NCBI GenBank assembly: GCA_018700215.1
Contig: JABIST010000128.1
Span: forward strand, 1 to 5,750
Origin: Dehalococcoidia bacterium
GTDB lineage: Bacteria; Chloroflexota; Dehalococcoidia; UBA2979
Direction: 5' to 3'
Length of the DNA: 5,750 nt
The position numbers were made by a program, and so were the translations under genes. Numbering within the stretch: the stretch's first letter is position 1; each line of letters starts with the position of its first letter. The notes below the pieces were generated by a model, which made no database searches, was not told where the DNA came from, and was given only the letters and a program-made list of their open reading frames with translations. Shown here in pieces: positions 1-5,750 of this stretch.

Positions 1-1195
1 CATCTTCCGCTCGGACACGGAGATCATTGCGCTGATCGAGGAGCTGGGACTGGGCGGGGACCTCGATTGGATCGAGTCGAAGGGGGCGATGAACGCGGAG
101 GGGCGGAACTACCCGTTCGTGGGGCCGATGGATCTGCTGAAGTTCGACCGGGTGTCGCTGCTGACGCGGATCCGGCTGGGGCTGGTGGCGATGTGGCTGC
201 GCCGGACCTCGGATTGGAGCGGCTACGAGGGGGTGCGGGCGAGCGAGTGGATTCGGTCGCGAGTGGGGCGCGAGGGGTACGAGCGGGTGTGGGCGCCGCT
301 GTTGCGGGCGAAGTTTGGGCCGTACGCGGATGACATTTCGATGGCGTGGTTCTGGGGGAAGATTTACCTGCGGTTCGCATCGCGCGAGGGCGGGTTGTTC
401 GCGAAGGAGCAGCTTGGCTATCTGCGCGGGTCGTTTGGGCGGCTGGTGGATGCGCTGGCGGCAGCGATTGCGGTGCGTGGCGGGGAACTGGCGACATCGT
501 CACCAGTGGAGCGCGTGCTGATCGAGGGCGGGCGCGTCGTCGGTGTCGAGGTGCCCTCGGAAGGCGGGACGCGGCGGGTGGATGCGGACGTGGTGCTGGC
601 GATGGTGCCATCGGGGGTGTTCGCGAGGATGGTGCCGGAGCTGGGGGAGCTGGACGCGGAGTACGCGCGGCTGCTGGGCGAGACGCGGTACCAGTGGGCG
701 AGCGTGTTGGTGCTCACGCTGGATCGCCCGCTGTCCGAGCACTACTGGCTGACGATGACGGATGACGATTGCCCGTTTGTGGTGGCGGTGGAGCAGACGA
801 ACTTTGTGGAACCCTCCACGTACGGCGGGCGGCACGTGCTGTATCTGTCGAACTACACGAGTCCGGACGACCCGATCATCGAGCTGGATGCGGACGAGGG
901 GTTTGAGCGGTACGAGCCATATCTGCGGCGGATCAACCCGGATTTTGACGCCTCGTGGGTGACGGAGCGCTGGTTGTTCGTCGATCGGGCGGGGCAGCCG
1001 ATCGTGCATTCGCGGTACCACGAGGGGATCGTGCCGCATCGGACGGCGGTGGCGGGGCTGTACCTGGCGAACACGACGCAGATCTATCCGGAGGACCGCG
1101 GGCAGAACTATTCGATTCGAATGGGACGTCGGGTGGCGGAGCTGGCGCGGATTGATGCGCTCGAGGGAACCGGGGAGGACGTCGAGGTTTCTTGA
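1..1195 (+). CDS. FAD-dependent oxidoreductase, amine oxidase/protoporphyrinogen oxidase-like (5' partial)
   Basis: The reading frame is open from position 2 to the TGA at 1193-1195, giving about 397 residues. The true start lies off the left edge, so the N-terminal GxGxxG dinucleotide-binding motif is not visible. The first visible residues (IFRSDTEIIALIEELGL) match the segment that follows the FAD-binding strand in bacterial amine-oxidase/protoporphyrinogen-oxidase-like flavoproteins. The C-terminal motif around 1055-1145 (GLYLANTTQIYPEDRGQN, then SIRMGRRVAEL) has the layout of this family's second FAD-binding segment, in which a Gly/Asp-type turn contacts the flavin before the last helix. 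The middle, including the WxWGKIYLR-like region near 345-375, would be the substrate-binding domain. Related families act on porphyrinogens, carotenoids, hydroxysqualene or amines; the substrate here cannot be told from sequence. The downstream nuoE gene has its own promoter, so co-function with it is not implied. Family call is firm, function is open. Confidence 0.85.
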   Translation, partial: IFRSDTEIIALIEELGLGGDLDWIESKGAMNAEGRNYPFVGPMDLLKFDRVSLLTRIRLGLVAMWLRRTSDWSGYEGVRASEWIRSRVGREGYERVWAPLLRAKFGPYADDISMAWFWGKIYLRFASREGGLFAKEQLGYLRGSFGRLVDALAAAIAVRGGELATSSPVERVLIEGGRVVGVEVPSEGGTRRVDADVVLAMVPSGVFARMVPELGELDAEYARLLGETRYQWASVLVLTLDRPLSEHYWLTMTDDDCPFVVAVEQTNFVEPSTYGGRHVLYLSNYTSPDDPIIELDADEGFERYEPYLRRINPDFDASWVTERWLFVDRAGQPIVHSRYHEGIVPHRTAVAGLYLANTTQIYPEDRGQNYSIRMGRRVAELARIDALEGTGEDVEVS

Positions 1196-1220
1196 ACGGG
1201 GGACCAGCGGTGCCTATAGT
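1192..1220 (+). promoter_or_regulatory. sigma70-type promoter for the nuoE-nuoF unit
   Basis: TTGAAC at 1192-1197 (4 of 6 to the -35 consensus, including TTGA) is followed by exactly 17 nt and then TATAGT at 1215-1220 (5 of 6 to the -10 consensus). Transcription would start near 1226-1228, leaving a leader of about 40 nt before the ATG at 1268. The -35 box overlaps the stop codon of the preceding flavoprotein gene. An AT-rich -10 box stands out in such GC-rich DNA. This is sequence matching only; the sigma factor is inferred. Confidence 0.65.
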
Positions 1221-1238
1221 TCCGTGGTACCCGTGAAC
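1219..1238. promoter_or_regulatory. operator-like interrupted palindrome at the nuoE promoter
   Basis: The 20-bp site reads GTTC-N3-GGTACC-N3-GAAC and is symmetric at 14 of 20 positions, centred between 1228 and 1229. It overlaps the last two bases of the -10 box and covers the predicted transcription start, a classic place for a repressor to block initiation. The same stretch contains two direct copies of CCGTG (1222-1226 and 1231-1235), 9 bp apart. I do not recognise the regulator; the order GTTC...GAAC is the reverse of the usual Gram-positive LexA box GAAC...GTTC. Regulatory role is inferred. Confidence 0.35.
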
Positions 1239-1255
1239 TGACGTATGAGCCGGGC

Positions 1256-1262
1256 GAGGTGA
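1256..1262 (+). promoter_or_regulatory. Shine-Dalgarno site that sets the nuoE start
   Basis: GAGGTGA lies 5 nt before the ATG at 1268. It overlaps the alternative in-frame GTG at 1259-1261, which therefore sits inside the ribosome-binding site and is unlikely to be the start. Confidence 0.7.
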
Positions 1263-1267
1263 CGCAT

Positions 1268-1795
1268 ATGCCGTTGGAGACTGAGGCGCGCGCTGAGTTG
1301 CGCGCTGTCGTCGCGGACCTGGAGCCGAACGACGGCAAGCTGATGGCTGCGCTGCATCGAATGCAGCACCGCTACGGCTACATCTCGCGCGAGGCGCTTG
1401 AAGTGATTGCGGAGCAGCTTGATATGTTCCCGGCGCACGTATACGGCGCGGCCTCGTTCTACGACGAGTACCGGCTGGAGGCGCCTGCACAGACGACGAT
1501 TCGCTGGTGTTCTGGCCCGGCCTGCCGGCTGGAGAACGCGAACGGGATTCGCGATGCGGTGCTGGCGACGATTGGTCTGGACGCGCTTGGCGAGCGGACC
1601 GATGACGGTCGGGTTGAGGTGGTGAACGGCCAGTGCAACGGTACCTGTGAGCAGGCGCCGATGGTGTGGATTGAAGAGCCGATGGAGCACAAGCGACGCG
1701 CGGTTGGGAAGCTGACTGCAGCGAGCGCGATCCGCATGGCGCGCGCGATTCGTGATGGCGGGTCGTTCCAGAAGGGACACGAAACTGTCTTCTAA
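1268..1795 (+). CDS. nuoE: NuoE-like [2Fe-2S] subunit of an NADH-dependent oxidoreductase (24 kDa family)
   Basis: This 175-residue protein has the usual length and build of the complex I 24-kDa/NuoE family: an N-terminal helical part (about residues 1-65) and a thioredoxin-like [2Fe-2S] domain (about 75-160). All four cluster ligands are present: C81 and C86 (spacing C-x4-C, in RWCSGPACRLEN) and C123 and C127 (C-x3-C, in NGQCNGTCEQAPMV). The VYGAASFYDEY segment is also typical. Such subunits carry the N1a-type cluster next to the FMN-bearing NuoF subunit in complex I, NAD-linked hydrogenases and formate dehydrogenases, and act in the cytoplasm. ATG 1268 is chosen because GAGGTGA is well placed before it. 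A dedicated promoter precedes the gene, and nuoF begins inside its 3' end. Whether it serves NADH or NADPH, and which catalytic partner it has, cannot be told here. Confidence 0.93.
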   Translation: MPLETEARAELRAVVADLEPNDGKLMAALHRMQHRYGYISREALEVIAEQLDMFPAHVYGAASFYDEYRLEAPAQTTIRWCSGPACRLENANGIRDAVLATIGLDALGERTDDGRVEVVNGQCNGTCEQAPMVWIEEPMEHKRRAVGKLTAASAIRMARAIRDGGSFQKGHETVF

Positions 1796-3692
1796 TTCGG
1801 CGCAGGTCCAATCCAATTTTGAAGAGCTGCGCGACGCGGCGATGGTTGACTACGCGGCGTGGCGCGCTCCGGTGCGCCCGCGAATCGATGTTGCGATCGA
1901 CACCTCGTCACTGGCGAGTGGGGCGATGGCGACGCAGGCGGCGATCGAGCGAGTGGCGAGCGAGCGCAATGCCGCGGTGGACCTGGGACAGAACCACGGC
2001 TACGGGATGCAGTGGCTGCAGCCGCTGGTGACGATTACGTGGCCGGACGGCACGAGCATCATCTATGGCCCGGTGATGGCGAACGACGCTGCGGCAATCA
2101 TCGATGAGGCGACGGGGCGCGAAGGCGCGGCCTCGGCGCTGGCGATTGGCGTGTTGGCTGGCGAGCGCACGGGTATTGAGAGCATCCGCAAGCACCCGTT
2201 CTTCGCGGAGGAGCCCGCAGAGCGACGGCTGACGGCGCGGATCGGGCTGACCGATCCGGAGTCGATGGATCACTACATCGGCAGTGGCGGGTGGGCTGCG
2301 TTTGCGCGGGTGCTGTACCGCGGGATGCAGCCGGATGGTGTGCGAAAGGAGCTGCTGGACGCCTCGCACGGTGGACGTGGCGGCGGTGGTTTCCCGGCGG
2401 GGATGAAGTGGAACTTCCTAGCGGGGGCGGGTGACCCCGAGCGCTACATGATTTGCAACGCAGACGAGGGCGACCCGGGCGCGTGGGTGAACCGCGTGGT
2501 GATGGAGGGTGACCCACATCTGTTGATCGAGGGAGTGACCCTCGGCGGGTTCGCAACCTCCTCGCAGCGCGCGTTTATCTACATCCGCGAGGAGTACCCG
2601 CTCGCCGTCGAGCGTGTGGAGCAGGCGATCCGCCAGGCGGAAGAGGCCGGGCTGCTGGGCGACAACATCCTGGGCAGCGACTTCTCGTACCAGATCGAAG
2701 TGGTGAAGGGCGCGGGCTCGTACGTCTGCGGCGAAGAGACGGGCTTGATCTCATCGATCCAGGGGCAGCGCGGTCAGCCGCGTATTCGCCCGCCGTTCCC
2801 TGCCGCGGTCGGCGTGTTCATGAAGCCGTCCAACGTGAGCAACGTGGAGTCTTACGCGCACGTGCCGCTGCTGATGCAGCACGGGCACGAGTGGTATCGG
2901 GAGTACGGCACCGAGGCGATGCTTGGCACGCGGCTGTACTCGTTCTCGGGCGACATCGAGTACACCGGCTTCATGGAGCTGCCGTTTGGCGCGCCGATGA
3001 AGGAGCTGCTGGCTGCGTGTGGTGGGATCAGTCACGGCGCCGAGCTGAAGGCGATTCACTCGGGTGGTCCGCTGGGCAGTCTGGTGCCGGCCTCTGCGCT
3101 GCCGACGTTGATCCTGGAGAACGCCTCGTTCGCGCCGTACGACGCGATCATGGGTTCGGGCGGGATCGTGTGGGTGTCGGATCGGACGCACCTGGTGATC
3201 ATCAACGAGTTCCTCTCGGCGTTCGTCGAGGAGGAGTCGTGTGGACGTTGCACGACGTGTCACGGTGGGAACCAGCGGATGACGGAGATCTTCCGTCGGA
3301 TTCTGGATGGGCGGGGGCGTCGTGAGGACGCGTTCAACCTGAAGTTGATCGACGATGTGTTGCAGCAGTCCAATTGCGTGCACGGACAGTTCAGCCCGAA
3401 GCCGATGCGTAATCTGTTGCAGTACTTCCGCGAAGACTTCGATGCGCTGGTCTTGGAGCGGCGCGATTCGACGCTGACGATTCCGGCGATGACTCAGTAC
3501 CGCGTGGCGAATTCCTCTGATCGCAAGGTTGAGGACGCGGTTTCGATCTGCCCGGTGGATGCGTTCCGCGGTGACGCTGGTTCTCGGACGATCGACGACG
3601 CGACGTGCATTCGTTGCGACGCCTGCACGGAGGTTGCTCCGGGCGCGATCGTGCGCGAGGCGAAGCAGCTCGCGCCAGCCCCGGTCGCCTAG
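1755..3692 (+). CDS. nuoF: NuoF-like FMN/NADH-binding subunit with degenerate N-terminal and half-lost C-terminal Fe-S domains
   Basis: The 645-residue protein is longer than plain NuoF (about 430-450) and resembles the fused form found in HydB/HndC-type subunits. In order: a thioredoxin-like domain (about 40-115); the FMN/NADH-binding domain with GGRGGGGFPAG (206-216), CNADEGDPG (234-242) and GEETGLI (326-332); an SLBB domain (about 390-450); the N3-type [4Fe-4S] domain with C496, C499, C502 (ESCGRCTTC) and C541; and a C-terminal ferredoxin-like domain (about 578-635). FMN, NADH and N3 sites look intact. The N-terminal domain has no cysteine: where NuoE has C123 and C127, this protein has G82 and Q86, in an otherwise matching stretch ending PLV. 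The ferredoxin part keeps only C599, C618, C621 and C624, and A628 replaces the last cysteine. The start is uncertain: ATG 1755 overlaps nuoE by 41 nt with no clear ribosome-binding site, GTG 1752 is adjacent, and ATG 1842 would cut into FEELRD, which looks like family sequence. Translation is probably coupled to nuoE. Confidence 0.92.
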   Translation: MAGRSRRDTKLSSNSAQVQSNFEELRDAAMVDYAAWRAPVRPRIDVAIDTSSLASGAMATQAAIERVASERNAAVDLGQNHGYGMQWLQPLVTITWPDGTSIIYGPVMANDAAAIIDEATGREGAASALAIGVLAGERTGIESIRKHPFFAEEPAERRLTARIGLTDPESMDHYIGSGGWAAFARVLYRGMQPDGVRKELLDASHGGRGGGGFPAGMKWNFLAGAGDPERYMICNADEGDPGAWVNRVVMEGDPHLLIEGVTLGGFATSSQRAFIYIREEYPLAVERVEQAIRQAEEAGLLGDNILGSDFSYQIEVVKGAGSYVCGEETGLISSIQGQRGQPRIRPPFPAAVGVFMKPSNVSNVESYAHVPLLMQHGHEWYREYGTEAMLGTRLYSFSGDIEYTGFMELPFGAPMKELLAACGGISHGAELKAIHSGGPLGSLVPASALPTLILENASFAPYDAIMGSGGIVWVSDRTHLVIINEFLSAFVEEESCGRCTTCHGGNQRMTEIFRRILDGRGRREDAFNLKLIDDVLQQSNCVHGQFSPKPMRNLLQYFREDFDALVLERRDSTLTIPAMTQYRVANSSDRKVEDAVSICPVDAFRGDAGSRTIDDATCIRCDACTEVAPGAIVREAKQLAPAPVA

Positions 3693-3708
3693 GGCCCCTT
3701 CGGGGCTT
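3693..3708 (+). terminator. GC-rich hairpin after nuoF, possible terminator
   Basis: GCCCC (3694-3698), a TTC loop and GGGGC (3702-3706) form a five-pair GC stem, extendable by a G-T pair. An alternative fold gives the stable C(UUCG)G tetraloop. It begins directly after the TAG of nuoF (3690-3692). Only a short TT follows, so intrinsic termination may be weak or factor-assisted. The rest of the 113-bp convergent gap to the minus-strand gene holds only a 10-bp palindrome, CCTCGCGAGG at 3748-3757, with no T-tract on either side. Confidence 0.5.
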
Positions 3709-3805
3709 GAGGGCGCTTTGCGTCTGCTAGTCGGTCTTCTGTGCTGACCTCGCGAGGGTTGTCCTGGCCTGCGGTCGCCTTTGGTGTTGCCTGTGAGGGC
3801 TGGCG

Positions 3806-5335
3806 CTAGAGCGGGCGAACGGTCGCTCGGATCATGGCGCCCTTTGCGGAGATGCGGAAGCCGAAGAAGGTCTGATCGCCGTTGAGGTGGCGATCCACGA
3901 TCCAGGCGCCGTTGTCGTAGTGACCTTCCTCGACGGAGACGAACTGGGTGGCGTCGGAGTCGGTACCGAGGGCGCGGAAGGTGACGCGTGCATCGAAGCC
4001 GGCGACGAAGAATTCGCCAGGGGCGCGCTCGCCGACGAGGACGCGGCCGCTCTGGTTGGGTGTGCCGGACGCTCTGAGGCCGCCGTAGGTGTAATCGAGG
4101 CGACCGAACTCGACGAGTACCTCGAAGTCATCGAACTTCAGGAGCTGGTTGGCGAAGAGCTCCTGTTCGACGGCGGCGCGGAGGGTGCCACGCTGCTGGA
4201 GGGCGGCGATCTCGGAGGCGGCGGGGGCGAGGAGGCGGAAGGAGTCGCGGACGGCTTCGATGCCCTCGCGGAGTTCGGAGCCGCCGTCGGGGTCATCGAC
4301 GCCGAACGGGGCCCAGCCGATCGCGGCGTAGTCGCCGATGGCGTAGAAGAGGTAGCCGGCGAAGGCTTGCGACCAGCCGGTCTCGGGGACGAGCAGCGGG
4401 GTGTCATCGCGGCCATAGGTGGCGCAGATCTCGCGGTAGCCGGCGTAATCGAGGACATAGATATCGGGGGCGATCACGTCGATGGTGGGCGCGGCGTGCT
4501 TCCAGAGGTCGAGCAGGTGTGAGACGGGGACGCCGCTCGGGTACTCCTGGCCAGGGCGCTCGAAGCCTTTGCGCTCCTTGAGCCAGACGTTGACCGAGAG
4601 TGGCAGGTCGTACTCGGCGCGGCCGGCTTCGGCGACGGTGTTCACGTAGCGGGCGACGTGGAAAGCGCTGAAGGCCTCGCCGCCGTGGTTGGGGAAGGCG
4701 TCGGCCCAGTTCGTCGCGGGGAGATTGAGAGCGGCGACGAGGTCGGACGGGACTGGCTCCTTGTAGGCAGCTTCGGCGAGATCTGAGTAGTCGCGGTCGG
4801 TGAAGAGGGAGCCAGGCTCGTTCTGGACCTGGACGAGGATGACGGTGCCCTCGGTGGAGTCGAGTTCACGGAGGTGGCTCATGAAGGCGCCGAAGGCGTT
4901 GGCGTCGGCGTCGCGGGTCGCCTCGGCGTGGGGTGAGAGGACGCGGACGGGCTGGCCGGCGCGGTCGAGCATGAGCGGGTAGGTGGTTGGGTCGTTCTTG
5001 ACCCAGGCGGGGGCGAAGTCGCAGACGCCGTTCTTCCAGGTGCCGAACCAGAGCAGGACGAGGCGGAGGTTGTGTTCGCGCGCGCCTCGGACGATAGCGT
5101 CGACGTGGGAGAAGTCGAACTGGCCGGGGGCGGGTTCGACCTGGTCCCAGTAGATGGGGACCTCAGCGGTGTTGACTCCGAGCTCGGTGAGCTGGGGCCA
5201 GACGGCGTCGAGTCGCGATGGCCAGGCGCTGGAGTTGTGGACCTGGGCGCCGAACATGATGAACGGCTCGCCATCGACCAGGAGCTGGTGGGTGGTGCGA
5301 CCGTTCTCGACGGTTCTCTGGATGGATGAGGACAT
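3806..5335 (-). CDS. GH35/GH42-like glycosidase with C-terminal DUF5597 domain (putative beta-galactosidase)
   Basis: This complete 509-residue protein has an N-terminal TIM-barrel glycoside hydrolase domain (about 15-345) and a C-terminal beta-sandwich resembling DUF5597 (about 370-505, with SVEEGHYDNGAW and LNGDQTFFGFRI). The barrel begins FIMFGAQVHNSSAW, continues with VPIYWDQVEPAPGQFDF (59-75), and carries the expected clan GH-A acid/base in VQVQNEPGS (E173). The likely nucleophile is E318 in LLVPETGW. The family hydrolyses beta-galactosides or related beta-linked sugars with retention; the actual substrate is inferred. There is no signal peptide or membrane segment at the chosen start, so it probably acts in the cytoplasm on imported oligosaccharides. 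The start at 5335 is set by AAGGAGAT just upstream; a longer frame reaching 5533 would overlap the divergent dehydrogenase gene and is rejected. It is convergent with nuoF and divergent from a Gfo/Idh/MocA oxidoreductase, a common companion in sugar catabolism loci. Confidence 0.88.
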   Translation of the reverse strand: MSSSIQRTVENGRTTHQLLVDGEPFIMFGAQVHNSSAWPSRLDAVWPQLTELGVNTAEVPIYWDQVEPAPGQFDFSHVDAIVRGAREHNLRLVLLWFGTWKNGVCDFAPAWVKNDPTTYPLMLDRAGQPVRVLSPHAEATRDADANAFGAFMSHLRELDSTEGTVILVQVQNEPGSLFTDRDYSDLAEAAYKEPVPSDLVAALNLPATNWADAFPNHGGEAFSAFHVARYVNTVAEAGRAEYDLPLSVNVWLKERKGFERPGQEYPSGVPVSHLLDLWKHAAPTIDVIAPDIYVLDYAGYREICATYGRDDTPLLVPETGWSQAFAGYLFYAIGDYAAIGWAPFGVDDPDGGSELREGIEAVRDSFRLLAPAASEIAALQQRGTLRAAVEQELFANQLLKFDDFEVLVEFGRLDYTYGGLRASGTPNQSGRVLVGERAPGEFFVAGFDARVTFRALGTDSDATQFVSVEEGHYDNGAWIVDRHLNGDQTFFGFRISAKGAMIRATVRPL

Positions 5336-5419
5336 CGGATCTCCTTGCGGCATCGTTGAGCAGCGGGATCGTAGCGGTGGATCGGTTGATACGCTCGCGA
5401 CTGATCGAGAGGGCGTCCG
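5336..5419. promoter_or_regulatory. Divergent intergenic region between glycosidase and dehydrogenase
   Basis: These 84 bp separate two divergent start codons and must hold the glycosidase signals and probably those of the dehydrogenase. GGATCG occurs twice as a direct repeat (5366-5371 and 5379-5384, 13 bp apart), which could be regulator half-sites. On the minus strand a TACGAT hexamer (5368-5373) could be a -10 box but has no good -35 partner. No convincing promoter is seen for the plus-strand gene. The promoter role is inferred from gene orientation. Confidence 0.35.
5339..5346 (-). promoter_or_regulatory. Shine-Dalgarno site of the glycosidase gene
   Basis: On the minus strand AAGGAGAT lies 3 nt before the ATG at 5335 (5 nt from GGAG to the start). 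It is a near-perfect ribosome-binding site. It separates the true start from the upstream in-frame ATG at 5353, which lies just before it. Confidence 0.8.
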
Positions 5420-5750
5420 ATGGCTGATGTGCTGCGGTACGGGATTGTTGGTGCGGGCATGATGGGGCGCGAGCACATGCGCAACATCGTCGCCGTGCCG
5501 GGTGGCGAGGTGGTGGCGATCGCGGATCCGCATGCGGCCTCGGTGGAGGCAGCGCGGGAGATTGTGTCAGGGGTGGCCTCGACCGACAGCGTCGAGGCTC
5601 TGGTGGCACGGGACGACCTGGATGTGCTGGTGATTGCGACACCCAACTTCACTCATCGGAACGTTGTTGAACAGGCGATGGCGAGCGGGTTGCACCTGCT
5701 GATCGAGAAGCCGCTGTGCACGACAGTGGCGGATTGTCTTGAGCTGGAAG
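5420..5750 (+). CDS. Gfo/Idh/MocA family NAD(P)-dependent oxidoreductase (3' partial)
   Basis: The frame is open from ATG 5420 to the right edge, giving 110 residues of a protein that is usually 330-400 long. It starts with a Rossmann fold: strand LRYGIVGAGMMG contains the GxGxxG nucleotide-binding motif (G11, G13, G16). The sequence IADPHAA at the end of the second strand gives the acidic residue D36 that favours NAD. LDVLVIATPNFTH (68-80) and LLIEKPLC (93-100) are the family's conserved blocks; the lysine of EKP (K97) contacts cofactor and substrate. Members oxidise or reduce hydroxyls of sugars, inositols and related polyols. GAGAGGG at 5407-5413, 6 nt ahead, supports the start. Head-to-head placement with the glycosidase suggests a shared role in sugar use. 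The substrate-binding C-terminal half is outside the window, so specificity cannot be judged. Confidence 0.92.
   Translation, partial: MADVLRYGIVGAGMMGREHMRNIVAVPGGEVVAIADPHAASVEAAREIVSGVASTDSVEALVARDDLDVLVIATPNFTHRNVVEQAMASGLHLLIEKPLCTTVADCLELE

Noticed and set aside
1259..1267. GTG 1259 as the nuoE start
   Set aside because: The codon lies within the GAGGTGA ribosome-binding site that serves ATG 1268.
933..1811. A long minus-strand open frame (292 codons) opposite the flavoprotein end and nuoE
   Set aside because: It is antisense to well-supported genes and its translation is low-complexity (rich in R, P, S, A), as expected from GC-rich codon shadows.
3540..3662. Frameshift or sequencing error as the cause of missing cysteines in the NuoF ferredoxin domain
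   Set aside because: The frame continues cleanly through ICPVDAF, CIRCDAC and APGAI with family-like spacing, and the missing ligands all belong to one cluster, which a random error would not produce.
3887..4522. A plus-strand open frame (211 codons) inside the glycosidase gene
   Set aside because: It is antisense to conserved glycosidase codons; its G/A/E/V-rich translation is a mirror of the coding strand and shows no domain.
5356..5392. Plus-strand promoter for the dehydrogenase using TTGAGC at 5356-5361
   Set aside because: No acceptable -10 hexamer occurs 16-18 nt downstream.
5336..5533. N-terminal extension of the glycosidase frame
   Set aside because: It has the composition of an antisense shadow, overlaps the start of the dehydrogenase gene, and is made unnecessary by AAGGAGAT before ATG 5335.
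1..5750. CRISPR array, tRNA or rRNA gene, insertion sequence or prophage
   Set aside because: No regularly spaced repeats, cloverleaf-like segments, transposase-like frames or terminal inverted repeats were seen; nearly all of the window is accounted for by five protein genes.

Overview
This is a GC-rich bacterial window with closely packed genes, many GGG, GCG, GTG and CGG codons, and good Shine-Dalgarno sites. The gene content (a free-standing NuoE/NuoF pair, a protoporphyrinogen-oxidase-like flavoenzyme, a DUF5597-type glycosidase and a Gfo/Idh/MocA dehydrogenase) and protein style resemble Chloroflexota. That assignment is an impression, not a computed placement.

Layout. (1) Positions 1-1195, plus strand: C-terminal part of an FAD-dependent amine-oxidase/protoporphyrinogen-oxidase-like protein whose N-terminal FAD-binding region lies off the left edge. 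(2) Positions 1192-1267: a well-formed sigma70-type promoter (TTGAAC, 17-nt spacer, TATAGT) whose -35 box overlaps the preceding stop codon. A 20-bp interrupted palindrome overlaps the last two bases of the -10 box and the predicted start of transcription. (3) Positions 1268-3692, plus strand: a two-gene unit with overlapping reading frames. It encodes a NuoE-like [2Fe-2S] subunit and a NuoF-like FMN/NADH-binding subunit with N-terminal thioredoxin-like and C-terminal ferredoxin extensions. A GC-rich hairpin follows directly. (4) Positions 3806-5335, minus strand, convergent to nuoF: a complete GH35/GH42-like glycosidase with a C-terminal DUF5597 domain. (5) Positions 5420-5750, plus strand, divergent from the glycosidase across 84 bp: the N-terminal part of a Gfo/Idh/MocA-family oxidoreductase that runs off the right edge.

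How the parts work together. NuoE and NuoF should form an NAD(P)H-oxidising or NAD(P)+-reducing diaphorase module of the kind that feeds complex I, [FeFe] hydrogenases or formate dehydrogenases. No NuoG, hydrogenase or formate dehydrogenase gene lies next to it here, so its partner is unknown. The divergent glycosidase/dehydrogenase pair looks like a small sugar-handling locus and is probably unrelated to the diaphorase.

The most notable observation is a selective loss of iron-sulfur ligands in the NuoF-like protein. Its N-terminal thioredoxin-like domain has no cysteines at all. Its C-terminal ferredoxin domain lacks exactly the four cysteines that would bind cluster I and keeps exactly the four that bind cluster II. 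The FMN/NADH site and the core N3-type [4Fe-4S] ligands are intact. This suggests a functional diaphorase with a simplified, rewired electron path. I did not see CRISPR arrays, tRNA or rRNA genes, insertion sequences or phage genes. No gene-free stretch exceeds 115 bases.
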